A stretch of DNA of 60,990 nt, taken from Reyranella massiliensis 521 (GTDB lineage: Bacteria; Pseudomonadota; Alphaproteobacteria; Reyranellales; Reyranellaceae). Of the stretch, positions 35,362 through 44,760 are shown one piece after another. The position numbers and the translations under genes are program-made. Every line of letters begins with the position of its first letter. Positions within the stretch are counted from its first letter, which is position 1. A model generated the notes under the pieces. The model saw only the letters and a list, made by a program, of their open reading frames with translations. It did no database searches and was not told the origin of the DNA. The stretch is from NCBI GenBank assembly GCA_945860205.1, contig CAMARK010000016.1, positions 1-60,990 of the forward strand. Direction: 5' to 3'.

Positions 35362-36075
35362 ATGACCTACGTGCAGGGTTTCGTGGTGCCGGTTCCCGCC
35401 ACGAACAAGGAAGCCTACCGCAAGCTCGCCGCCGATTTTGCCCCGATGTTCAAGGAATTCGGCGCGACCCGTCAGGTCGAGGCGTGGGGCGATGACGTGC
35501 CGGACGGCAAGGTCACCGATTTCAAGGGCGCGGTGAAGGCCAAGCCGGGCGAGGTCGTGGTCTTCTCGTGGCTCGAATATCCCAACAAGGCGGTGGCCGA
35601 TGCCGCAGGCGAGAAGATGATGAGCGATCCGCGCATGAAGGAGATGGGCGCGTCGATGCCGTTCGACGGCCAGCGCATGATCTTCGGCGGCTTCACGCCC
35701 ATGATCGACGAGCGCAGCGGAAGCAAGACGGGCTATGTCGACGGCTGCCTGGTGCCGGTGCCGGTCGGCAATAAGGAGGCCTATCGCGAGATGGCCGTCA
35801 AGACCGCGGCGCTGTTCAAGGAATACGGCGCCACCCGCGTGGTCGAGGCGTGGGGCGACGATGTTCCCGACGGCAAGGTCACCGACTACAAGGGCGCGGT
35901 GAAGGCCACCGGCGACGAAAAGGTCGTCTACTCCTGGATCGAATGGCCATCCAAGGAAGTCCGCGACGAAGGCTGGAAGAAGATCATGGCCGACTCCCGC
36001 ATGCATGCGGGCACCATGCCCTTCGACGGCAAGCGCATGATCTACGGCGGCTTCGCGCCGATCTTCGACGCCTAG
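35362..36075 (+). CDS. Tandem double-domain DUF1428 protein
   Basis: 237 residues; start set by GAGGAGGAAAGATC before ATG 35362. It contains two copies of a DUF1428 domain, about 120 residues each (YbaA of E. coli is one domain, 117 residues). The copies begin MTYVQGFVVPVP and TGYVDGCLVPVP; each has VEAWGDDVPDGKVTD and SMPFDGQRMIFGGF-like ends. At the DNA level 35475-35541 and 35841-35907 match nearly base for base, so the duplication is recent or under gene conversion. Function of the family is unknown. The MarR regulator faces it. Confidence 0.9.
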   Translation: MTYVQGFVVPVPATNKEAYRKLAADFAPMFKEFGATRQVEAWGDDVPDGKVTDFKGAVKAKPGEVVVFSWLEYPNKAVADAAGEKMMSDPRMKEMGASMPFDGQRMIFGGFTPMIDERSGSKTGYVDGCLVPVPVGNKEAYREMAVKTAALFKEYGATRVVEAWGDDVPDGKVTDYKGAVKATGDEKVVYSWIEWPSKEVRDEGWKKIMADSRMHAGTMPFDGKRMIYGGFAPIFDA

Positions 36076-36386
36076 GCCGCTTCGTCGATCTTGTCGGTCT
36101 CGTTGTCGACGATGACGGCCGTCTCGAAATAGCGAATGTCCGGCGGAGCGCCATAGCGCTCCGCGATATAGGCCTGCCATTGCGGTGTGTAGACGGCCTC
36201 GGCATCGGCGCGGCTCTTCCAGAGATAGACGCCGCCGCCGATCCGCTTCTCGTCGTCGAAGAGGTAGTACTTTCGCACCAGCCCCTTCATGCCGCGATAC
36301 TTGGGCGCCGAGCCTTTGAAAAGCTCGGCGGCCTTCTTCGAATCGATTCCGTCCGGCAGCTTGAAGTTCACGATGGCGGTGATCAT
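36072..36386 (-). CDS. YdhR-like small monooxygenase-fold protein
   Basis: 104 residues with one ferredoxin-like alpha/beta domain (MITAIVNFKLPDGIDSKKAAELF; RIGGGVYLWKSRADAEAVYTP), like YdhR/antibiotic-monooxygenase-fold proteins. Function unknown. Its stop overlaps that of the convergent DUF1428 gene by four bases. It ends 10 bases before the MFS gene start on the same strand, in whose unit it may be the last gene. Confidence 0.75.
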   Translation of the reverse strand: MITAIVNFKLPDGIDSKKAAELFKGSAPKYRGMKGLVRKYYLFDDEKRIGGGVYLWKSRADAEAVYTPQWQAYIAERYGAPPDIRYFETAVIVDNETDKIDEAA

Positions 36387-36396
36387 GCGGCCCTCC

Positions 36397-37773
36397 TCAG
36401 ATCTGGGCGCGCTCCTCGCGCACCCGCCAGAGCAGCACGAAGCCTAGCACCAGGAAAACAGCCACGCACGCCATGCCGAGCCGTGTCGAGCCTGTCGCCG
36501 CCGTGACGATGCCGATGGCGAGCGGCGCCATCCAGGCGGTGGCGCGGCCGGAGAGGGCGAACAGGCCGAAGAACTCGCCCGACATCTCGCGCGGCGCCAG
36601 CCGGCCGATCAGCGTGCGGCTGGCCGCCTGCATCGGCCCCATGCAGAAGCCCAGGAGCAGCGCGAAGCCCATCAGGGTCTTCTCCTGCAGCGAACCGAAC
36701 AGGCCGCGCGTCGGGCTGATGGGATCGGCGGGAATGACGTAGAGCACATGATTAGCGGTAACGCCGACGATGCCCAGCGTGGCCACGATCACGCCGGCGA
36801 TGGCGAACTGCACCGTGCGCTTGCTGCCGATCCAGTCGTCGAGCCGGCCACCCAGGAAGGCGCCGGGAATAGCGAACACGGTGAGGATGATGCCGAAGAT
36901 GCCGAGGGTCACCGTGCTCCAGCCGAAGGTCGCGGCGGCATAGACGCCGCCGAAGGCGATGATGGCGGCGAGCCCGTCGTTATAGAGCATGAAGGCGATC
37001 AGGTAGGTAGCTGCGTTCCGGAAGCTGCCGAGGCGGCGTACCGTCGAGACCAGCGAGGCGCCACCTTGCTTGGCCGCCGCCCAGAGCGGCATGCGTCGGG
37101 CGCCGGCTGAATCGGGCGTGAAAAAAAACATCGGCAGCACGAACACTGCGAGCCACAGGGCCGACGCGGGCCCGACCAGTCGCTCGAGCTCGTGACTCTG
37201 GACATCGAGACCGAACAGCGGCGTGTCGTTGTTGACGGCCAGGCCGAACATCGCCGGCATGCTGACGGCCAGCACCAGGAACAGCGAGACGAGGCCGCCG
37301 CAGTAGCCCAGGCCCCAGCCGAAGCCGCTCAGCCGGCCCATGCGCTCGGGGCTGACAATGCCGGGAAGCTGCGCATTGTTGAACACGATCGACATCTCGG
37401 CGCCGACGGTGGCCGCGATCACCGCCCAGCTGATCGGCAGGATCAGGTCGGGCCGGTTGGGATAGGCGAACCAGAGGCCGGCGCAGCCCACGGCGAGCAG
37501 GAGCTGGAAGGCGAAGATGTAGGGTTTGCGCCGGCCGCCGGCGTCCGCCATCGCGCCCAGGAAAGGACTCATCAGCGCGATCAGGATGCCCGAGGCGGAT
37601 TGTGTAAAGGCCCAAGCCGACTGGCCCTTCACCGGATCGCCGACCAGCACGTTGGCGAAGTAGGGCGCGAAGATGAACGTCGTGATGATGGTGAAGAAGG
37701 GCTGGTTGGCCCAGTCGAACAGGGCCCAGCTGAATTGGCCGAGCTTCGAAGCTTCCTTGGGAGTGGCGGTCAT
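36397..37773 (-). CDS. UMF1-family MFS transporter (Atg22-like)
   Basis: 458 residues with about 12 hydrophobic helices. WALFDWANQPFFTIITTFIFAPYF at the N-terminus and GAMADAGGRRKPYI (motif A) are typical of the UMF1 family related to fungal vacuolar Atg22. Substrate unknown; amino acids have been suggested for Atg22. Its start overlaps the stop of nudB by four bases (ATGA), so the two are co-translated. Confidence 0.9.
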   Translation of the reverse strand: MTATPKEASKLGQFSWALFDWANQPFFTIITTFIFAPYFANVLVGDPVKGQSAWAFTQSASGILIALMSPFLGAMADAGGRRKPYIFAFQLLLAVGCAGLWFAYPNRPDLILPISWAVIAATVGAEMSIVFNNAQLPGIVSPERMGRLSGFGWGLGYCGGLVSLFLVLAVSMPAMFGLAVNNDTPLFGLDVQSHELERLVGPASALWLAVFVLPMFFFTPDSAGARRMPLWAAAKQGGASLVSTVRRLGSFRNAATYLIAFMLYNDGLAAIIAFGGVYAAATFGWSTVTLGIFGIILTVFAIPGAFLGGRLDDWIGSKRTVQFAIAGVIVATLGIVGVTANHVLYVIPADPISPTRGLFGSLQEKTLMGFALLLGFCMGPMQAASRTLIGRLAPREMSGEFFGLFALSGRATAWMAPLAIGIVTAATGSTRLGMACVAVFLVLGFVLLWRVREERAQI

Positions 37774-38234
37774 GTGCCGTCACTATGCCCGAGAATGCGC
37801 TTCGACAATTGCCAGATCGCGTCGCGATTTGTGGGCGAAAAGACCTTCGTCATGGCGTCCTGCCAGGGCAACCAGAGTTGCGCCACATGCTCGGCCGGAT
37901 CGAGGGTCGCGACCGTGAGCTCGGGCACCTGGAAGGAGAAGACATGCTCGACATTATGGGTGACACCGGGGGCGTAGCGGCCGCGCCACTGCGCCCAGAT
38001 CTCGTAGCGGTTGGTGAGCTGCAAGTCGGTCAAAGTGCCGATCGCGAAGCCGGTTTCCTCTAAAAGCTCACGCCGCGCCGTGGCCTCGAAGTCCGGATCG
38101 TCGGGTTCGCGGGAGCCGGTCACGGACTGCCAGAAGCCGGTTCCTGTCCGCTCCAGCAGCAACACGTCGAGCCGGGGCGTATGGACCACGACCAGGACCG
38201 ATTCTGGGAGCTTGAAGGTCATCGGGGGCAGCAT
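37770..38234 (-). CDS. nudB: Dihydroneopterin triphosphate diphosphatase-type Nudix hydrolase (NudB-like)
   Basis: About 154 residues (start 38234 preferred; 38222 possible). The Nudix box [24 protein letters not shown] is present in pieces (G at start, RE-LxEE at end), one residue longer than the canonical spacing, as in NudB of betaproteobacteria. NudB removes pyrophosphate from dihydroneopterin triphosphate in folate synthesis, but many NudB-like proteins have broader action. It is divergent from dapD with 32 bases between starts. Confidence 0.8.
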   Translation of the reverse strand: MLPPMTFKLPESVLVVVHTPRLDVLLLERTGTGFWQSVTGSREPDDPDFEATARRELLEETGFAIGTLTDLQLTNRYEIWAQWRGRYAPGVTHNVEHVFSFQVPELTVATLDPAEHVAQLWLPWQDAMTKVFSPTNRDAIWQLSKRILGHSDGT

Positions 38235-38266
38235 ATAAGGTCCCGCGGCAGAATTCCGAGGGGACA

Positions 38267-39106
<840 letters not shown>

Positions 39107-39123
39107 GCGTGGCCAGTGGCGCC

Positions 39124-40080
39124 ATGGGCCGCCTGCTCTGGCGCGGCGACAAGCTGCCGGCAACTGCCGGACGCATCGCCGTCCCAAGCGAAGTGGTGAA
39201 GGAACTCGACGCGGTCGTGGCGGCGCTCGACCGCGATCCGCTACCGCTACTCGTCCTGCGCCCCGACGATTTTGCCCTAAAGGCCTCGCGCGCCTTCATG
39301 CGCGAGGTGAAGCGCACCATCGACAAGGGGCCAGGCTTCGCCATCGTCGACCGCCTGCCGGTCGATCGCTGGTCGCAGGACGGTGCGAAAGCCGTGTGGT
39401 GGTTGCTGGCGTCGCTCGTCGCGCGCCCGGTCGCCCAGAAGTGGGACGGCACCTCGATCTATGACGTCACCGATCTCGGCAAACCACCCGGCAACGGCGT
39501 GCGGCCCGACGTCACCAACTACGAGCAGAACTTCCATACCGACAACAGCTACAACAACGTGCCGCCGCACTATGTCGGCCTGTTCTGCATCCGCACGGCA
39601 ATGGAAGGCGGCGTGAGCGGCATCGTGAGCTTCGCCACCGCGCACGAGGAGATGCGCAAGCGTCATCCCGATCTGCTTCAGCGCCTCTTCCAGCCGTTCT
39701 ACTTCGACCGCCAGCGCGAGCACGCGCCGGACGACCTCATGACCACGCACCATCCTATGTTGGAACGCCAAGAGGATGAGGGTGGGGGCGAACGGTTGAC
39801 CGCGCGCCTGTCGTATTTCCAGGTAAAGAACGGTTATAAGCTCGCCGGCATCGATCTCGATCCCGAGGGCAAGGCGGCGATAGAAGCCTTCGAGGCGATC
39901 CTGAACGAACCGGGACTGGCCGCCCGCTTCCATTTCGAGCCGGGCCAGATCCAGCTCATCGACAATCGCGCGCTGGGCCACAGGCGCACGGCATTCAAGG
40001 ACTGGCCGGACGCCGCGCGCAAGCGCCTGCTGATCCGGCTGTGGCTGCGCGACAACGGCGGCCGTGCCTACAACGGCTGA
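39124..40080 (+). CDS. TauD/TfdA-family Fe(II)/2-oxoglutarate dioxygenase
   Basis: 318 residues from ATG 39124 (an in-frame GTG at 39109 would add five). His138 and Asp140 (NFHTDNSY) and the distal IDNRALGHRRTAF region give the iron and 2-oxoglutarate sites. It resembles the enzyme at 20483 (HTD motif, RKRHPDLLQRLFQPF against RRRPDLLQLLFQPL). Substrate unknown. It lies just after dapD and may be on its transcript. Confidence 0.88.
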   Translation: MGRLLWRGDKLPATAGRIAVPSEVVKELDAVVAALDRDPLPLLVLRPDDFALKASRAFMREVKRTIDKGPGFAIVDRLPVDRWSQDGAKAVWWLLASLVARPVAQKWDGTSIYDVTDLGKPPGNGVRPDVTNYEQNFHTDNSYNNVPPHYVGLFCIRTAMEGGVSGIVSFATAHEEMRKRHPDLLQRLFQPFYFDRQREHAPDDLMTTHHPMLERQEDEGGGERLTARLSYFQVKNGYKLAGIDLDPEGKAAIEAFEAILNEPGLAARFHFEPGQIQLIDNRALGHRRTAFKDWPDAARKRLLIRLWLRDNGGRAYNG

Positions 40081-40112
40081 GTTATCTGGTCGTCTCGCCG
40101 GACAAACAATTA

Positions 40113-40219
40113 CCTCATGCTGAGGAGGGCGCGTAGCGACCGTCTCGAAGCATGCGCTACCCGCACCCCGCCTGTTGCCCATCCTTCGAGACGGCCCTTC
40201 GGGCCTCCTCAGGATGAGG
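40113..40219. repeat. Dispersed palindromic (REP-like) repeat, second copy
   Basis: Left arm 40113-40150 starts CCTCATGCTGAGGAG and ends CGTCTCGAAG; right arm 40184-40219 is the near-complement, ending CTCCTCAGGATGAGG. Same design as 3332-3453 but with a shorter centre. It lies between two convergent genes and ends 10 bases before the SnoaL gene stop. Confidence 0.85.
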
Positions 40220-40228
40220 TGTGCGCGC

Positions 40229-40696
40229 TCAGACCAAGTGACGCTTCCACTCCGGCTGCTTCTTCAGGTGGGCGCCTTCCTTGGCCAGGATCTTGGCGGT
40301 GCGCTCGGGCGCGAAGCCCAGCTCGACAAAAGCAGGTCCGACATTGGCGACCTCGCGATAGTCGGCGATCTTGCCGTCGCGCAGCGTCATCATCGAGCAG
40401 CCCTCGAAACCCACGCGCTTGCCCTTGGCCTCGGGCAGCTTCGAGACGTAGCTGAAAGTGTAGTAGGCATAGAGCATGCCGCCGTCGCTCACCGGTCGGT
40501 GCATCTCCCAGCGGAACTCGTGCGCCGTGCGATAGAACCAGTCGTCGATCATCTCGGCGATCTTTTCACGCCCCTTGAAGTCGCCGTAGAAGACATCGTG
40601 ATAGACGCCGTCCTCGGCGAACAGGCTGGCGAAGCCCTTGCCGTCGCGGTTTTCGACGGCGGCGCAGAAGGCCTTCAGCAACGCTGAGATTTCCAT
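40229..40696 (-). CDS. SnoaL-like / NTF2-fold protein
   Basis: 155 residues from ATG 40696; start supported by GGGAGGAATAACG. The NTF2-like cone fold is suggested by FCAAVENRDGKGFASLFAEDGVYHD and the KGREKIAEMIDDWF helix. Members range from polyketide cyclases to detoxification factors; function here unknown. It is divergent from lemA with 68 bases between the starts. Confidence 0.85.
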   Translation of the reverse strand: MEISALLKAFCAAVENRDGKGFASLFAEDGVYHDVFYGDFKGREKIAEMIDDWFYRTAHEFRWEMHRPVSDGGMLYAYYTFSYVSKLPEAKGKRVGFEGCSMMTLRDGKIADYREVANVGPAFVELGFAPERTAKILAKEGAHLKKQPEWKRHLV

Positions 40697-40764
40697 CGTT
40701 ATTCCTCCCGGATTAGCTGCAATCATGACTAAACTGACGCTCGCGGCAAGGGAGGAACCTGGAC

Positions 40765-41316
40765 ATGAGTTTCTGGATCATTGTCGGCATTCTGGTGGCC
40801 ATCGGCCTGTGGCTGATCGCCGTCTACAACGGCCTGGTCGGCAGCCGGAACCAGTCGCAGACGGCGTGGAGCCAGATCGACGTGCAGCTGAAGCGCCGCC
40901 ACGATCTCATTCCCAATCTCGTGCAAGTGGTGAAGGACGCCATGGGCTACGAGCAGGAGACGCTCACCAAGATCGTCCAGGCCCGCAACAATGCCGTGGC
41001 GGCGAGCGGTCCGGCGCAGGCGGGGCCGGCCGAAGCCGCGCTGACGCAGGCCACGCGCGGTCTCTTCGCCTTGATGGAGAACTATCCGCAGCTCAAGGCC
41101 AACGACAACGTCAAGCAGCTGCAGGAAGAGCTGACGACGACCGAGAACAAGATCGCCTTCGCACGCCAGTTCTATAACGACTCGGTGAACAACTATAACA
41201 CCCGCCGCCAGAGCTTCCCGCCCGTGCTTGCCGCGGCTTCGCTAGGCTTCGGGCCGATCGAACTGTTCAACATGCCCGAGGCCGAGCGCGAAGTGCCCAA
41301 GGTCGCGCTGCGTTAA
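40765..41316 (+). CDS. lemA: LemA family protein
   Basis: 183 residues. One N-terminal transmembrane helix (WIIVGILVAIGLWLIAVYNGLV) and the long helical LemA domain (VGSRNQSQTAWSQIDVQLKRRHDLIPNLV, NTRRQSFPPV). The family is membrane-anchored, usually beside M48/HtpX peptidases, as here (6 bases before htpX). Biological role is poorly known, but the coupling suggests membrane-protein quality control. AGGGAGGAACC precedes the ATG. Confidence 0.95.
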   Translation: MSFWIIVGILVAIGLWLIAVYNGLVGSRNQSQTAWSQIDVQLKRRHDLIPNLVQVVKDAMGYEQETLTKIVQARNNAVAASGPAQAGPAEAALTQATRGLFALMENYPQLKANDNVKQLQEELTTTENKIAFARQFYNDSVNNYNTRRQSFPPVLAAASLGFGPIELFNMPEAEREVPKVALR

Positions 41317-41322
41317 GAGCGC

Positions 41323-42276
41323 ATGAGCGCCACCGCCGACTTCGTCGCCGCGCAGAAGCAGAACCGGCGCAATACGTTCCTGTTGCTGGTCGCCCTGACG
41401 GTGCTGGCCGCCGCCACCGGCTACATGGTCGGCTGGCTGGTGGAGGGCGAGGCTTCCGACACAGTGCCGCTTCTCAGCACGTTGGGGCTGGCGGCCGCCG
41501 GGCTGATGGCCGTCGTCAGCGTCGGATGGAGCGCGCTCTCGCTGGCGTTCGGCGACAAGCTCGTGCTGGCGCTCGCAAGCGCCAAGGACATCACCCAGGC
41601 CGAGGCGCCGCAGCTCTACAATGTGGTCGAGGAGATCTCGATCTCTTCAGGCGTGCCGATGCCCAGGGTCATGGTGCTCGAGACCGATGCGCTCAATGCT
41701 TTCGCGACCGGCAATCGGGTGGGCCTCGGCACCATCGTGGTGACGCGCGGCCTGCTCGACACGCTCAGTCGCGACGAGCTGCAGGGCGTGGTGGCACATG
41801 AGATGGCCCATCTCGCCAACCTCGACACGCGCTACATGGTGGTGGTCGGTGTCACCGTCGGCCTGATCGCGCTGGTTTGCGACATGCTTTTGCGCACCAT
41901 AGCCTGGGGCGGTTCGGGCCGCAGCACCAACGACAAGAAGGGCAGCTCGGGCGGCGGCTTGCTGATCATCCTGCTGATCGTGGTCGCGATCTTCGCGCCG
42001 CTCGCCGCCAAGGCGGTTCAGATGGCGGTGTCGCGCCAGCGCGAGTATCTTGCCGATGCGACGTCGGTGCAGTTCACGCGCAATCCCAACGGGCTCATCT
42101 CAGCCCTCGGCAAACTTGCCGAGAAAGCCGCCCCCTTTCCCGGAGTGAGTCGTGCCACGCAGCATCTCTTCATCGTCAATCCCGTGCAGACCTTCACCAG
42201 CAAGACGCCAGCGCTTCTGGCCACGCACCCCGACATCGAGGATCGCATCGCTCGCCTGCGCAATCTGGGCAGCTAG
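41323..42276 (+). CDS. htpX: M48-family membrane metallopeptidase, HtpX-like
   Basis: 317 residues. The zinc motif is HEMAH near residue 160, in VVAHEMAHLANLDTRY; the third ligand is in the REYLADATSV region. Two N-terminal and two internal hydrophobic segments anchor it in the inner membrane. HtpX proteins degrade damaged membrane proteins. It pairs with lemA and overlaps out of frame with the following glycerophosphodiesterase gene by 125 bases. The symbol follows family use. Confidence 0.92.
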   Translation: MSATADFVAAQKQNRRNTFLLLVALTVLAAATGYMVGWLVEGEASDTVPLLSTLGLAAAGLMAVVSVGWSALSLAFGDKLVLALASAKDITQAEAPQLYNVVEEISISSGVPMPRVMVLETDALNAFATGNRVGLGTIVVTRGLLDTLSRDELQGVVAHEMAHLANLDTRYMVVVGVTVGLIALVCDMLLRTIAWGGSGRSTNDKKGSSGGGLLIILLIVVAIFAPLAAKAVQMAVSRQREYLADATSVQFTRNPNGLISALGKLAEKAAPFPGVSRATQHLFIVNPVQTFTSKTPALLATHPDIEDRIARLRNLGS

Positions 42277-43186
42277 CGCGGGCCTTGCCATCGCCTTCGA
42301 CCTGCAGGGCCATCGCGGTGCCCGCGGCCTCGCACCGGAGAACACGCTGGCGGGCTTCAAGGTGGCCCTCGATCTCGGCGTCAGCACGCTCGAGACCGAC
42401 CTCGCGATAACCAAGGACGATCAGGTCGTGATCAGTCACGATCCGCTCCTCAATCCAGACCTGACGCGCGGCCCGGACGGGCAGTGGCTGGCCGCCGCGA
42501 GGCCCGTGATCCGCTCCCTTACGTTGGCCGACCTCGCGCGCTACGACATCGGGCGACTCAATCCGGCGAGCAAGTACGGGCAGCAATGGCCCGAGCAGAA
42601 GCCGGTCGACGGCCAGCGTTTTCCGACACTCGCCGAGTTCTTCTCGATGGCCGGCCCCAGCGTGCGCTTCAACATCGAGATCAAGACCGATCCCAACAAG
42701 CCTGACCTCACGATCGATCCCACGCAGTACGCAGCGCTCGCCGTCGATGCCCTCCGCAAGGGCAAGGCCACGGAGCGCAGTACGATCCAGTCGTTCGACT
42801 GGCGCGGCCTTCTGGAGGTGAAAAAGCTGGCACCCGAGATCGCCACCGGCTGTCTCACCATCGAGAGCAACAACTTCGACACGGTACAGCGCGCGAACGG
42901 CCGGCCGTCGCCCTGGCTGGGCGGCCTCGACCTCGCGGCGCACGGTGGATCGCTGCCGCGCCTGGCCAAGGCCGCCGGCTGTGCCACATGGTCGCCTTTC
43001 TGGCGCAATGTCGACGCAGGCAACGTGAAGGAAGCCCAGGCGCTCGGCCTGAAGGTGGTGCCCTGGACCGTGAACGTGCTGGCCGAGATGGCCCGGCTGA
43101 TCGACCTGGGCGTCGACGGCCTGATCACCGACTATCCGGACCGGGCGCTGCCCGTTCTTGCCGCCAAGGGCCTGAAGGTCCGCTAG
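42152..43186 (+). CDS. Secreted glycerophosphodiester phosphodiesterase
   Basis: 344 residues if read from GTG 42152, the only usable start codon before the mature domain. Hydrolyses glycerophosphodiesters to glycerol-3-phosphate and an alcohol. GHRGARGLAPENTLAGF, the ELD-type TLETDLA and SHDP carry the metal and catalytic residues; IEIKTDP and the DYPD at the end complete the GDPD fold. The N-terminal stretch before FDLQGHRG has an arginine-rich head and a hydrophobic run (SLACAIWAASAGLAIA), i.e. a signal peptide encoded entirely within the htpX 3' end in another frame. A non-standard start closer to the hydrophobic run is the alternative. Confidence 0.85.
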   Translation: MPRSISSSSIPCRPSPARRQRFWPRTPTSRIASLACAIWAASAGLAIAFDLQGHRGARGLAPENTLAGFKVALDLGVSTLETDLAITKDDQVVISHDPLLNPDLTRGPDGQWLAAARPVIRSLTLADLARYDIGRLNPASKYGQQWPEQKPVDGQRFPTLAEFFSMAGPSVRFNIEIKTDPNKPDLTIDPTQYAALAVDALRKGKATERSTIQSFDWRGLLEVKKLAPEIATGCLTIESNNFDTVQRANGRPSPWLGGLDLAAHGGSLPRLAKAAGCATWSPFWRNVDAGNVKEAQALGLKVVPWTVNVLAEMARLIDLGVDGLITDYPDRALPVLAAKGLKVR

Positions 43187-43190
43187 GCGG

Positions 43191-43225
43191 TTGACTCTTC
43201 CCATCGTGTGTTCTGTATACAGAAC
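43191..43225 (+). promoter_or_regulatory. GntR operator overlapping a promoter
   Basis: The perfect palindrome GTTCTGTATACAGAAC at 43210-43225 contains the GntR/FCD core TGTATACA. TTGACT at 43191-43196 may be the -35, and the palindrome itself supplies a -10-like TATACA at 43216-43221. The start codon is at 43228, so transcription would begin almost at the ATG. Confidence 0.6.
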
Positions 43226-43227
43226 CC

Positions 43228-43899
43228 ATGCGCCCGTTTGCCCCCGAACCCGACCTCTCCGAACGTATCCACGACGCCGTTCTCAACGCCATCTGTTCCG
43301 GCGAGCTGAGATCGGGCGCCCGCATCACCCAGGAGGAGCTGGCGCAGCAGTTCGGCGTGTCCCGCCAGCCGGTCTTGCAGGCGATGATGCTGCTCCGTCG
43401 CGAGGGCTTCCTGATTGACGCCGGCCGCAAGGGCGTGTGCGTGGCCCCGCTCGACGTCGAGCAGGCCAACAATCTCTATTACGTGCGCGCGGCCCTCGAC
43501 GGGGCGGCGGCACGGCTGGCCGCCACGCGCTACACGCCGGCACTCGCCCATCGCGGTCGCCTGCTGATCGATGTCGGCCGCCGCGCCGTGGCGAGCGGCA
43601 ACATCCCCTTCGTGATCGAAGCCGATATCGACTTCCACTTGTTCGTCTACGAGGCCTCCGGCAATCCGCTGATCGCCGAGACGGCGCAGCCGCACTGGCA
43701 GCACATGCGCCGCGTCATGGCGGCGGTGCTGAGCGAGGACGATCTGCGAGTGAGTGTCTGGGACGAGCACGAAGCGATCCTGCGCGCCTTCGAGGCCGGG
43801 CAGGTCACTGAAGGCGAGGCGCTCTGCCGCAAGCACACCGAACAGATGGCCGGCATTCTCACCGGGCGTCTGAAGGACGTGATTTCGCGCGCGGCGTAA
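43228..43899 (+). CDS. GntR-family regulator, FCD subfamily
   Basis: 223 residues. The N-terminal winged helix (SGARITQEELAQQFGVSRQPVLQAMMLLRREGFL) is followed by an all-helical FCD sensor domain (YYVRAALDGAAARLAA, DIDFHLFVYEASGN, HWQHMRRVM) with metal-ligand histidines. FCD regulators bind organic acids or sugar acids. It is probably self-regulated through the palindrome two bases before its start, and is the first gene of an operon with the EctD-like oxygenase and the SAF-domain oxidoreductase. Confidence 0.93.
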   Translation: MRPFAPEPDLSERIHDAVLNAICSGELRSGARITQEELAQQFGVSRQPVLQAMMLLRREGFLIDAGRKGVCVAPLDVEQANNLYYVRAALDGAAARLAATRYTPALAHRGRLLIDVGRRAVASGNIPFVIEADIDFHLFVYEASGNPLIAETAQPHWQHMRRVMAAVLSEDDLRVSVWDEHEAILRAFEAGQVTEGEALCRKHTEQMAGILTGRLKDVISRAA

Positions 43900-43937
43900 G
43901 CCCGACCCTACAAGTACGAAGCAAAGGAGGAACCGCC

Positions 43938-44738
43938 ATGAAGCTCACCCCGGAGCAACTGAAGCAGTTCGACGACGACGGCTATCTCTTCTTCCCGAAC
44001 TATTTCTCCCCGGAAGAAACGGCGATCCTGAAGTCGGAGATCCCCGGGGTCTTTGCCCAGCGTCGCGAGGAGAACGTGCGCGAGAAGACCGGCGATGTGG
44101 TCCGCACCGCCTTCGCCGTGCACACCTATCACCCGGTGTTCGAGGCGCTGGTGCACAGCCCGCGCTTCGTTGAGCCAGCCGAGCAGCTGCTCAAGGACAG
44201 GACCTACATCCACCAGTTCAAGATCAACGGAAAGGCCGCCTTCGACGGCGACGTCTGGCAGTGGCACCAGGATTACGGCACCTGGAAAGCCGATGACGGC
44301 ATGCCTGAGGCGCGAGCCATGAACCTCGCGGTGTTCGTCGACGAGGTGAACGAATTCAACGGGCCTCTGTATTTCATCCCGAAGAGCCACAAGAAGGGCG
44401 CGATCGAGGCCAAGCACGACCTCACCACGACGTCGTACCCGCTGTGGGTGATCGACAACGACGTTATCGCCAAGCTGGTGAAGCAGGGCGGCATCGTGGC
44501 CCCCAAGGGCCCTGCGGGCTCCGCGATCTTTTTCCATGGCACCCTGGTGCACGGCAGCCCGCCCAACATGTCGCCGTGGGACCGCCAGATCATCTATGTG
44601 ACCTACAATTCCGTGCAGAACGCCATCACCCGCTACAAGCGCCCAGCCCATATCGCCCATCGCGATTTCACGCCGCTTGACGCCTGGGAAGACGATTGCG
44701 TGACGCGTGCCTCACACCGTAAGGCCGCGGCGGAATAG
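43938..44738 (+). CDS. EctD/PhyH-type Fe(II)/2-oxoglutarate dioxygenase
   Basis: 266 residues. His110 and Asp112 (WQWHQDYGTW), His205 (VHGSPPN) and Arg216 are the iron and 2-oxoglutarate ligands. The stretch WHQDYGTWKADDGMPEAR resembles the ectoine hydroxylase signature, but ectoine genes are not nearby, so hydroxylation of another amino acid or small acid is as likely. AAAGGAGGAACCGCC before ATG is near-perfect. It lies between the GntR gene and the SAF oxidoreductase. Confidence 0.9.
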   Translation: MKLTPEQLKQFDDDGYLFFPNYFSPEETAILKSEIPGVFAQRREENVREKTGDVVRTAFAVHTYHPVFEALVHSPRFVEPAEQLLKDRTYIHQFKINGKAAFDGDVWQWHQDYGTWKADDGMPEARAMNLAVFVDEVNEFNGPLYFIPKSHKKGAIEAKHDLTTTSYPLWVIDNDVIAKLVKQGGIVAPKGPAGSAIFFHGTLVHGSPPNMSPWDRQIIYVTYNSVQNAITRYKRPAHIAHRDFTPLDAWEDDCVTRASHRKAAAE

Positions 44739-44760
44739 CCAAGAAACTCCGGAGGAAACA

